Shown: positions 45,345 through 55,703 of the stretch, piece by piece | How the letters are laid out: each line of letters starts with the position of its first letter | Numbering within the stretch: the first letter of the stretch is position 1 | The notes under the pieces: model-generated | What the model saw: the letters and a program-made list of their open reading frames with translations, nothing else | Database searches by the model: none | Told to the model about the DNA's origin: nothing | Program-made: the position numbers and the translations under genes | Assembly (NCBI GenBank): GCA_002900995.3 | Contig: CM035309.1 | Location: forward strand, 3,292,389 to 3,356,388 | Direction: 5' to 3' | DNA length: 64,000 nt | Source: Ganoderma boninense | Taxonomy: Eukaryota > Basidiomycota > Agaricomycetes > Polyporales > Polyporaceae

Positions 45345-45592
45345 GCTGCTATAGTCATAGACAAAGCCGACTATGATCACCTGGGCCCCGCTTGAAGTCC
45401 GCTAACTGGCCTATCGAGAGCAGCGAGAATACTGCACGAAGGGCAGCTGGAAGTGCAAAATTGCCCTCTCTTGCACTACCTGAAGGCATTGGACTCGGCT
45501 GCCGAAAAAAATTTTTCGGGAAGATAGCGAGATTTCCTTTCCGCAGCCATAACCGCAGCCGCAGTGGGCCAGGCGGGGAATTGGCGGGGAAT
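45345..45592 (+). mobile_element. TIR-element copy (d)
   Basis: It has the same core as the copies in the Rix7 intron: GCCGACTATGATCACCTGGG, CCCCGCTTGAAGTCCGCTAA, TATCGAGAGCAGCGAGAA, then GACTCGGCTGCCGAAAAAAA and the right end GTGGGCCAGGCGGGGAAT. The left end is more degenerate. Its right end lies about 20 bp from the splice donor of the hypothetical gene on the minus strand, so it is inserted in that gene's intron or 3' part. Confidence 0.65.
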
Positions 45593-45620
45593 ACGATATT
45601 TTGGCAAGGTGGGTACTCAC

Positions 45621-46040
45621 AAAATGCCTAAGCGCGGTATATGTCCAGAGCACGCTCTTGGTAGCGACGCGATCGCCAGCCTCCCGGAAATCCATGGCGA
45701 TGACTCCGCGGAAGAAGTCCTTGATGTCGTCGCAGTCGGGGTTGGCGGCGACCCAGCTGGGACCACCTACAGTCACGCACTGGAGGACTAGTGTGGGGAC
45801 GCGGGTAACGGAGAGGTAGTAGAGGTGGGTGGAGAAAAGGCGTGCGATGTCTTCTTCGTAGCGGAGGAGGAGGATGCGCGAAATGACGCGCTCGAGGTGG
45901 GCGACAGACGGTTGGGAGAGGCTCTGGTCCGCATGAGGACTCGGGCTTCCGTGATCAGCATGTGAGGCAGGAGTTTGATTCCTAGATGCAGCCTTCCTCT
46001 TAGGTAGCCGTTTCGTTGCGCGAGCGGGTTTCGGAGGCAT
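45621..46040 (-). CDS. hypothetical protein, 5' exon; 3' part not found
   Basis: The start at 46040 gives a basic N-terminus MPPKPARATKRLPKRKAASR, then a helical domain LERVISRILLLRYEEDIARL then FSTHLYYLSVTRVPTLVLQC, VGGPSWVAANPDCDDIKDFF and RGVIAMDFREAGDRVATKSV then LWTYTALRHF. A good donor GTGAGT follows at 45620. The composition is clearly coding, but I know no family. Reading on without splicing leads 70 codons into the transposon-like repeat (stop 45411), which is presumably not the native end. The downstream exon is not evident, so the gene is either truncated by the element or has its next exon beyond it. Confidence 0.5.
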
Positions 46041-46548
46041 GACAGTATCGTCTGTTTAACCAATGATTTCTTCGAGACACCCAGCATCTAGCTCTGAATG
46101 GGACAAACTAACCTGAGCTGTATGTTTCTGGGGTATAAAGTTGGTGGTTAACCAAGGAGGTAGATACTGCGGTACTTGTTCGTGTGCGAGACGGAGCAAG
46201 CTTGAGGAGGAGTACGACGGCGAGACAAGACCTGACAAGACCCAAGCCTTCGACGCGAGCCTGAGCGCGCGACGCGATCTTGTCACGTCCATCACACGAT
46301 CACGGAGTTGCGACGTCACGTAACCCCCTGTCACGCTTCTGGGCTCAAGGCAGGGCGACAACGTCCGAGTCGCCGCTAACGTCGCCGCCGTCCTCGACGG
46401 TGCACACTGCTGTCTCTGCTTCTATCCTTATTCTGCGCTCTGTGTTTTGCTCTTCTCACTGTTCTGTTTGTGCTGCCTACTGTTTCCCTGCTGATGCCGG
46501 AGCCCTAATAACTTGTGAATAATCGACCTCGACTCCATCGAGCCCGCT
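46041..46548. other. divergent promoter region
   Basis: It lies between the minus-strand hypothetical gene and the plus-strand arrestin gene. No coding evidence. A pyrimidine-rich stretch (46390-46500) precedes the arrestin ATG, as is common for basidiomycete promoters. Confidence 0.45.
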
Positions 46549-49500
46549 ATGGCAGGAAAGCCGTCACAGACGCGGCCGGAGCCCATGAATGCCTCCCCTT
46601 ATCACTCGAAGGTGAAGGTCACGCTCAGGTTCGCCGACCAACAGTTCGCCGCCGGCGGGATGGTCACTGGCAAGATGGAACTGGAGTGCAAGGCGGAGAA
46701 GGGCCTCGGCATCGGGGTCATCTTAGTCGAATTATACGCTATCGAAGGTGAGCTTCTACGGTCTATTATGCTGCAATTTCTCCATGTTCTCTTGTCATTC
46801 ATATCTACATTGCGTACGTCCGTCGAGCTGCTGAAGTGGTTGTGAGAACTGTTCCCATGAGAAGCCTCGCTGACCGAGACAAGGTAAAATATACCTTGGA
46901 GCTTGTCGGCGTCGATCGTGTGATGGTCAGACCACACAGAATGATTCCAGGCGTGCATTGTGCGGGTTTAGAGGGTGTTGTGCAGTGCGATGAGCATCTA
47001 TTGGGCACCTCAGGGTCGACCATCGTAGGCACTGTGTCGGATCGGGGGCTGGATGTATGCGTCGCATATAGCCACCAAAGACATCACAGAACTTTGCATT
47101 CCACTCTATGGCCATTATACTCATCATCCTTCCGCAGAGCTGACGTCTAGAGATCATCTGCGACTTCGACCTTTCTGCACGCAAGGCGACTTTTCCAAGG
47201 GCCCGGGCTTCCCCCCTCAAACTCCGTGCATCCCTATCCTGCCCCTGGAGATCCGCCACTACCTTCAAACTATTATCACGCCCGCAGAGGAATTACGACA
47301 TTCTTCTTCCAGTTCCCGCTCCCCGAGTCTTCGCCATCGTCTATCGAGTTCGGGGCCGGACTCGCGCGTTTACGCTATGAGGTCAGAGCGAGCGTCGGCG
47401 TGGCATGGAAGGGCGAGAAGAAGCTCGTGACCGATAAGAAGCCGGTCGACGTCGTGGAGCAGTACGAAGGTGATCCGGCACGGGGAGAGGCCGAGGGCAT
47501 CATCGTCGGGGAGAACGGCAAGATCTGGATGCAGGGGAAGGTCCTGGGCGGATTCATGGTCGCTGGGCAGCCTGCGTGCATCGAGCTGCAAGTCAAGAAC
47601 CACTCTAACAAGAAGGTAAAGTACCTGTGTTTCGCGTCCGTCGCGCTGCCAGTATTACTGAATCGCATGCAGAATGCTGGCCTTGCCGTTACCTTGAGCC
47701 GAGACCTGTATTGCCCAACCAGCCGGCCCAAAAGCAGCCGCTTCAGATCAACGACACTGTGACATCTGTAAACTTTCGTGGTCCAGAATACATCATCGGG
47801 CCCGGCGTCGAGGGCGTTGCAAACTTGGTGATCGACGTACCGAAGCACGCTAGAGGTGTGCGAGGTGGCCGCCGAATCGGAGGTGGGGACAAGGTCTCGG
47901 AGTGTCTGTTTGAGGTTCGTTGCACGATTGGCATCAAACTTTCCATGGGCTTTGGAAGGTAAATCCTACTTTACGTTTCCCGCCGTCAACAACTGATGTA
48001 TCGTTGAGCAGCAAGGACATCAGGCTTGATCTACCCGTCAAGATCGTCGACCCTTCTGTTGTCCCAGACTATCCTCCTCCAGACTTGTATGCCGCCGTAC
48101 CTCCAGCGCCACATATAGGCGCACCATTGTACGATCCTGCCTCTGGAATGATCTACCAGCCTCCCACATCTCCCGTACCATATCTCGACAGGCCCACAAG
48201 TCCATATGCATATCCAATCCCGGCCATGTCCCCGCCTATTCCGGCCATGTCACCCGGCTTGGCACCATACATCGAACACGGGCAGGTATGGCTACCCGCT
48301 CCCAACATGCCCTTCCCCAACATCTACGGGCAGTCGTCGTACTACCAGCAACCAGGCTCTATGGTTCCGCCCCTCGCTCCCCCGCCGCGGCCCTCCAGCG
48401 CGGAGCCCACCCACTCGCAGCCCTTGCACGATCTGCCGGACGGCCCAGCAGCTCCGCCGGCTCCACTCATCCCATTCCCCACGGGCGGGACGAACGACGG
48501 CCACCGCGAAGAAGGCAAGGGCGAGCGCGCCTCGCGCATCTCGCACCACCTCCGCCTCTCCACGCGCCACCGCTCCGCCTCCCCGCCCGCGCACCGCTAC
48601 CAGCGCGAGCGCGAACGCGTCAACACGATCGTCGGGTACGCGACCATCGCGCTCGCGCCCGCCACGTCCACATCTCCGCGCGTCCTCGCCGACCTCGGGC
48701 ACGCCAACACGATCAGCCCCCCCTCCTCGCCAGAGCTGCACGCGCACACGCGCAGGGGCCTCGCGCTCTCCCCGCTGCACACGGGCGGGTCCGTCGTGTC
48801 CCCGCGCCCGATGCTCTCGCCCAAGCTCTCGTTCTCAAAGGACCCCTCGAGCAGGTGTCGCAGGTGCAGTGCCTCGAGCGCATCGCCGCCTCGGGCTCGG
48901 GCGAGGAGGAGGACAGGGAAGATCGGGACAAGACCCTCCCGAAGCCGCCCGTGCCGTCGGGCAAGGAGAGCGCGGCGACCCCGCGCGGGCGCGCGGATGC
49001 TCTCTTCCCGCCAGACCACCACGTCCTCCTCGCTGCTGTGGGCGTGGGTGCTGACGAGACACCGCCCACGCCCACGCTCGCCGCTGTCGCCTCGACTTCT
49101 GTACTGAAGGTGCCGCGCCTGCGCGGTGCCAGCGGGGGTGCGGAGGGCTCGGGGCTGGACGCGCTGGAGGCGCGCCTCCTCGCGGAGGTGGGCACGCGCA
49201 AGCCCGAGCGCGCGCGCGCCCCTGACGTGCGCTCTGTGCTGCCCTTGCCCTTGCCGGAGCCGATCGCGATCCCGCGCGCGCAGGACGTCGAGCCGCCTGT
49301 GGACTCGGCGATCTCGAGTTTGACGCTGGGCGGCTTCGGGGTCGATTTGGACGAGAAGACGCTCAGGCGCGGGAAGTTCAGCCGGGGCGGGGGGAGCGAT
49401 CGTGGGTTCGATTTGGAGATGGACCAGGAGCAGGAACAGGGAGAGGATGCCACGGCTGCGCCTGGCCGCGCGCGTGAGTCGACACAGGCGACGCGCGGAC

Positions 49501-50959
49501 GGGATAGCCAGCAGACGGAGGGCGCGAGGAAGGAGCGGGAGAGGGTGAGAGGGAGGGAGAGGACGGGCGGGTCGGGCGGCGCGAAGAAGAGCAAGCACAG
49601 CAGTAAGCACACCGCGGGCTCGGACGGCGCGAACAAGGGCAAGGACAAGGACAAGGAGCTCCAGAAGCTGCGCAGGGCCGCGCAGGGCCGCATCACCGCG
49701 TGGCTAGGCGGGATCGACGCCGACGCCGAGCCTGAACCCCCGGAGAGCCGCACCCCGCCTCCTCCTGTGAGCCCGAGCCCGAGGAGGGGGCGGTCGCCGG
49801 GTCGCGTGTCGGGGAAGAGCTTGGGGGTCAGTCCGGCGCGCAGCCTTGCCGTGAGCTCTGCGGGATCCCCTGCGCACAGTCCTGGGCCTAGTCCAGCGCG
49901 CAGCGCGAGGAGGCTCACGGAACCCTCCACGTCGTTGCCGAAGAAGGACGGTGCTGAAGGCCTCGCTAATGTCGCACCTGCGCCCCCGTCTCCGAAGGCG
50001 GCACCGCAAGCAGAGCAGGACACTCAGGCCGCCCCGAATCCCCGCTCGTCAGGATTCCTCCCTATCGGCACGGTGCGTGCCCATCCTCAAGTAGCTACTA
50101 TCAACGCGAAGGCTGGGAAGGGAGCGTTGCCCACGGATGCGTTCCTCCTGCCCAAGGCGGCGCCCCGGCTCGGAGTCTACCCGCCACGCCCGCTCGATCC
50201 GGAGGTCAAGTACGACATCCGCTCTGCGCGCGGGGGCAAGGGTGGCATCGTGACATCTGTCGCGGCGATCTGGGCCTCTGCCACCCAGCCTGCTTCCAAG
50301 GAGGCGGGGTCAAAGCCTGTCCCGGTTCCTGCGAAGCCGCGGGCAAGCGGAACGAAACTCGCGGAGCAGTGGAAAGCAACTGCGGAGCAGAGCGGTCCAG
50401 CGACTCCGAAGGCTCCGCCCGCGATGAAGCCGAAGCCGGATGGATTGCGGTCGCCCAAGGTCGCTGTTGGCGACGGTCTGCGGTCGCCCACTTCAGGTTC
50501 AGGTGCAGCCACTCCGACGGTGGCTAATGGGCGGCCGAAAGCACTGCGACCCCTGGCAAAGACTGGCTACTCGTCCCCGACGGTCACGTCGCCCGCCGCG
50601 GACCCGATGATCACCTCCGTCGCGGACCTCACGGCGCGGCGGGCGAAGATGATCAAGTCGCCGTCGGTCCCGGCCGTGGTCTCCTCGTCGACCGCGACCC
50701 CGATGCTCTCGTCGACCGCGTCCCTCGCGCGCCCGTCCCCCGCTCGTGCGGAGCGCGCGAAGATGAACGCGAAACTGCCCCCGACGATCGCCGAGGCGGA
50801 GCCTATGTCTACTAGTACTACGCCCAAGGCGCAGGCGCAGATCACGAGCAAGGCCACTGCGACACTTCGCCTGGGTCCCCGCCTGCGAAGACGGATTACG
50901 CTTTCGGGCAGGCTCGACTGCGAGAGCTGATCAAGAGATACCAAGGACAAGTCAACTGA
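46549..50959 (+). CDS. alpha-arrestin-domain protein with long disordered tail (four frame breaks)
   Basis: Alpha-arrestins usually act as adaptors for ubiquitin ligases on membrane cargo. The N-lobe starts MAGKPSQTRPEPMNASPYHS with KVKVTLRFADQQFAAGGMVT. After a long intron it reads ELTSRDH|SATSTFLHARRLFQGPG. The arrestin core continues RRGITTFFFQFPLPESSPSS, FGAGLARLRYEVRASVGVAW, AGQPACIELQVKNHSNKK, GLAVTLSRDLY|PNQPAQKQ, FRGPEYIIGPGVEGVANLVI and FEVRCTIGIKLSMGFG|SKDI. A Pro/Ser-rich tail of about 900 residues follows, ending in the charged helix ARLRELIKRYQGQVN at 50957-50959. Each of four points (about 47156, 47711, 48845, 50864) needs one extra base to keep this frame. The third could instead be a weak 59-nt intron. 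Confidence 0.75.
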
Positions 50960-51879
50960 TGAATCACCATTGCGGACTATTCTTGCATACATACATCCCT
51001 ATTTTCCTCGCCTTCTCCCATCTCACACTTCTTGTCTGCTCGCCACTGACGGTTTCGATCCCCCTCATCTCATCTCTGCTCAGTATTGTATCACGCATCC
51101 AGGGTTGTTCATCTTACACGCTGACTTATTCGCTCACGGTTCTGTGCCCCTTGTCATTTTGTTTTCCCATTCATGTCCCTACAATGATACCTCAGATCGT
51201 CATATCTGTCACGACTCCTAACGATTTCCCGCTGCTATGTCCGAGTTCCCGTTCACCCTTGCATGTACCACTAATAGCGAATGTCATGAATGAGTTTGTT
51301 ACAGGCCGACTTACCGAACGATAAGGGCGGCAAGTCTGCGTCCAGACGGATGATATCATGGTCAGTCTTGGTATTCGTTCGTCACCTCGATCGCTAATGT
51401 CGCCATTACAGGAATGTTTCCAGGAGGTGTATCCCCTGTGTATCCGCCACATTTGTTTAGGATGCCGGCATCCACCACGCTATCACGACTAGAAGGTTCA
51501 CGCGAGTGATCATCTGCAAGCTCCCGTGCTGTTTGGGCGGGTACATCTCTGTAGGTAGAGTTTCCCCTATCTTATCTTTCGGACCGGGATGTTCATGGCA
51601 AGCGTCCTGGTATCTTCGGTATGGCCAAGGGAAAATCTCCATGCTACCTTCCGGCCTTCTCGCCGGCACGCCTGTATACCCGCAGCCACTGCAGAGCTTA
51701 TCTTTGTGGAAGTGGAGTCCTTGATAAGGCGGCGAGGAGATACAAGTCGGGAAGAGCGAGCTTGGACAGGATCCGCATCGTCGAACGTCTTCCTGGACAC
51801 GACACCGCACTCGAAGCACTTCGAAACACACGAAGTGACGACCTTTTGTTCAAGACAAGGAGATCTAAAGCGGTATATC
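50960..51879. other. spacer with possible old minus-strand remnant
   Basis: After the arrestin 3' flank, the minus strand at 51457-51831 encodes a short Cys-pair segment KLCSGCGYTGVPARRPEG that faintly resembles a GFA/CENP-V zinc-binding loop. The rest of such a domain is not visible, so I call no gene. The right end contains the formamidase promoter. Confidence 0.35.
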
Positions 51880-54402
51880 ATGGCAACCAAAGCGAACTCG
51901 GTCCCTATCCCGACTGTGGTGGAGGTCGACCCTTTCATGTAAGTCTCTCGCTGCGGCGATGGAAGGGCAACACTGACTATGGATGGATCCTCACTCAGCC
52001 CTGCAGATCAGCAGAAGGTACGTATCCCGTGGCTTTCTACGACACGCGCTCCGTGATTCTGAACGCCGCTCTTCCATGCTCCACAGGGTATCCATAACCG
52101 TTGGCAGTAAGTACGACCATGTATCTGTTTCGAGAAAGGTACCTGAATCATTACTCCTCCGAAGTCCGGACATCCCGCCGGTGGCGACTGTCAAGCCCGG
52201 CGATGTCTTCAAGGTTCAATGTGTCGGTATGTCCGCCATTGAGCACTGACAATGTTTCGCGGTAAAATGAAGTCATCGTCTCTTCGGATAGACTGGACCG
52301 GCGCCCAGATCGGCAACAACGACTTTAGCGACGACATCAAGAACGTCGATCTCACAAAGATCCACAACCTCTCTGGGCCTGTGGCCGTCGACGGGGCAGA
52401 GCCTGGAGACTGTCTCGTGGTCGACATCCTCGATGGTACATATGCCCGACCCTCTGTTGCAGCGTGCATCACGTGTTCATCTTCCTGTGTCGTCTTCCAG
52501 TCCAGCCCTTCGAGAAGATGCCCTGGGGATACACCGGCATCTTCGAGCTCGAGAACGGCGGCGGTCTCTTCGGTATGTCTTCCCCTCCTCCCTTCCTCCT
52601 TCTCATCTCCTGCTCGCGCCGATGACTAACGCCCCCGCTCCCGCAGCGAAGGAGTTCCAGTCGCGCGCGGCGAAGGCGATCTGGGACTTCCACGGGGTCT
52701 ACGCGTCCTCGCGGCACATCCCCGGCGTGCGCTTCGCGGGGGTCTCGCACCCGGGCCTCATCGGCACCGCGCCGTCGCAGGCGCTCCTCGACACGTGGAA
52801 CGCGCGCGAGGGCGCGCTCATCGCGCAGCACGCGGGCGCCGTGCCCCCCGTCGCGTTCCCGCCCGAGCCCGTCGGGGCGTACGTCGGGCAGGAGCTGCCG
52901 GACGAGGTGCGCGCGAAGGTGTACAGGGAGGGCGCGCGGACTATCCCCGGAAGGGAGCATGGTGGGAACTGCGATGTGAGTGCATGCGCGTGGGCTCGGG
53001 CTCTGGCAATGTGGCTGAGCGTGTGGCGTGCGGCGTGGTGGGCGTAGATCAAGAACCTGTCGAAGGGATCGCGGTGCTATTTCCCGGTGTTCGTCAAGGG
53101 AGCGAACTTGTCCGTTGGAGACTTGCATTTCTCCCAAGGAGATGTAAGCAATTTGTTTTATGCTCGTCTTCCGTGCCATTACTGAATGTCGGTTTGCAGG
53201 GAGAGGTGGGTCGTCTGCCATGATTGAGTTGGAGTTCACTCAGCAGTACCTATGCAGATCTCGTTCTGTGGAGCTATCGAAATGGTGAGACCAGCAAATC
53301 CACCGTGGCATGACTGCGATCTGACCCTTGATTGAAGGCAGGGATCATCACGTTCAGCTGCAGCATCATCAAGAACGGCATCGAGAAGTTTGCGATGAAG
53401 CAGCCGATATTCCTCGTACGTCCGCCCTCGAGTCGCAGGGCTATCATGCACGCTGCCTGAAATTGACAACGTCTGCCCTGCAGCCTTCTCCAGTAGACCC
53501 CATGTACTCCGCCAAGGTATGGATACGGATCGTTTGGCTCGCAATGGCTGTTAACTGATTGCAATCTTAGCTGATCTTCGAAGGTATCAGCGTCGACTAC
53601 CGTGAGCACTTTGCGCTGATTGTGAGGGCCGCTCGAAGTATCACATCTGACTTGACTATCCGAATGCAGACGGTGACGGCAAACAATACGACATGGACGC
53701 GTAAGCCTGATGCGCTGGTCATTCAAACGAGATTGTTTGACACGGTAGAACAGAACGGTGGCATACAAACAAGCCGCCCTGAACGCCATCGCGTACCTCC
53801 AGAAGGTGAGCCTCCTCCTCTCTCCTGTTCTAGTCACATCACTTTGTGAAGGACTCACCCAAAAACTTCGCCCGTTCAGCTCGGATACTGTGAGTGCAAC
53901 ATTGCTTTAACGTAGAACCGCTGACTGAAGGGCCACATCAGCACGCCAGCAAGCCTGTAAGCCGCACCACCTCCTCTTCCCTCCGAAGTGCTTCTGAGCG
54001 TTCCGTCTTCGACAGATCTCCTCCTCTCCGCCGCCCCAGTCGAGAGCCACGTCGGAGCCATAGTGGCGAGTATCTGTATTTCTGCCCTCCGGCCTTCCCA
54101 GTCCCGCTTACCAATAGCGCCCCGACCGGGCTTCTTCTTCTCTTCTACGTACCCGTACCGCCGGTACACCGGTGCATACGCGTATACAGGACTCGCCCAA
54201 CGCATGCGTCACCCTCGGTCTTCCGCTCGGGATTTTCGAAGACGTGAGTGTCGAGTCGAGCCACGGTGGCCCTGGCTGCGCCGCAATCAGGTTTCTAACT
54301 TCGAACTCTCGGATACAGGACATCCTGCCGCGAGAGGAAGGGCTGACGGCGAAGGTCCGGGGCCAGTGCGCGATACGCAGCGACGGGCTCGTCGACTCGT
54401 AG
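51880..54402 (+). CDS. acetamidase/formamidase (FmdA/AmdA family)
   Basis: Hydrolyses formamide or short aliphatic amides to the acid and ammonia. The start at 51880 is MATKANSVPIPTVVEVDPF. Short exons follow: PADQQK, GIHNRWH, PDIPPVATVKPGDVFKVQC and DWTGAQIGNNDFSDDIKNVD then SGPVAVDGAEPGDCLVVDIL. Next are PFEKMPWGYTGIFELENGGG, then the large exon with RHIPGVRFAGVSHPGLIGTA and TIPGREHGGNCD, IKNLSKGSRCYFPVFVKGAN then LSVGDLHFSQGDGE, ISFCGAIEM and GIITFSCSIIKNGIEKFAMK. The C-terminal exons are YKQAALNAIAYLQK, LLLSSAPVESHVGAIVA, SPNACVTLGLPLGIFED and DILPREEGL. About 14 introns, many separating exons under 40 nt. It is the usual fungal FmdA layout; the stop is 54400-54402. Confidence 0.88.
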
Positions 54403-55703
54403 TGCGTGTGTATGCTGGGCTTTGACACTGGATACGGGAGGGGTGCACGCACGTCGGAAGGTGGCCTGGGAATAGGAGCAATACCGCCGAATGTAAGATT
54501 ACGTGGAGGTGCATTTCGCCTCTGCCCCAACGCAAGGAAGGAGGGCAATCGTTCGCACTCGGTTTCCTGTCCTCTTGCTGCTGTATTTCGGTTCGCCATG
54601 CAGCTGTCAAGGCCGGGCATGGTGTGTGCAAGGTCCCATACGTGATAGTGATTGCCGCGATTCAGACTGCGGGCCTTCTTTTGGCCTAGGTACTCGAGCC
54701 TCGAGGTACCCATGCGGGGGGATATAGGGCGAAACGATGGTTTGAATAGTGCGACTGGTGATGGTGCAAATGAAGGGAACTTGAGGGTAACTTCGGGGCT
54801 TGTGAAAACGCAGTGGCGGGGAAAGGGTATGTAACGATGTCGCATCTAGCGCATTGGATGCACTGGACGACACGAGGGAAGGGAAGGAAAACGAAGAATG
54901 AGGTGTTGGGGTCGCATAAAGAAGGAAGTTTATAGAAAGTGGTATAGACTTGCATGAAACCGTGCGGCGATCGCGAGCTGCGCCGTCGGACTGCCTGCAG
55001 TTAACTCTTAGATAGTAGAACTGCGCCGCTCGTATGATGTGGCTTGTGATTTTTGGCGTACATGAGCCCTGAGGCTGAGCTCGAAGGAAGCCTTGCTCCG
55101 AGGCCGGGAGCGGGCGCGAATAGCGCAGCCCCGGCTATGGCTACAGGTCAATTGCGAAAATCGGTGGAGGCCTGGGCTAGGACCGGTGAAGTTATCGCAG
55201 GTCGCGAGTCGGAAGCCGAGAGTCTACCGAGAGCCATCGAGGACATAGTATATGATAGTGTTTTGCAGCTCGAGTTGGAGGTTCGAACGCACCCGAAGAG
55301 AGTGCAGGCGAGTGGGGAGAGAGGAAGGTGGGTCGGAGGTGGAGTGGCGTCCGCAGCCTGGAATCATGGGATGGCGCGGGTGATCTGCCGCCAGGCCAGT
55401 GCTGTGCAAGGGTGACGTAGACAATGTACGCCGATGAGGCTTGCCAACGAATACTTCCGAGAGGCAAAGGGTGCTGAACACGAACGGCGGTGGGAGTCCA
55501 GGGGAGGGGGAATAGTATTGGTTGGTCCCGACGCGTACGATGTGTCCGGGTGCGTCGTCGCTCATGATTTTGCAACGGTAAGCTGCGGGAACAATGTGAT
55601 CTCCGACTCCCGAACTCAGTTCGAATTCCCACCCGGACTCCCATTTTAGGGGCGAACCTCGATCTTCGTCATGAGAGCCTACCACTCCCCCACCCATCCA
55701 CCA
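54403..55703. other. 1.3-kb spacer, no gene recognised
   Basis: Open frames up to about 260 codons on the minus strand (55224-56009) overlap the aldehyde dehydrogenase exons and are shadows. Nothing recognisable is seen in the rest. Confidence 0.5.

Noticed and set aside
48288..50930. An 880-codon open frame taken as one separate protein.
   Set aside because: Its first 180 codons overlap the arrestin coding frame and read as an out-of-frame shadow (Arg/Ala/Pro-rich); only the part after about 48845 belongs, as the arrestin tail.
51457..51942. Minus-strand Cys-x2-Cys segment resembling a GFA/CENP-V zinc-binding domain.
   Set aside because: Only a single Cys pair is seen; the other conserved cysteines and the strand pattern are absent and the frame is broken.
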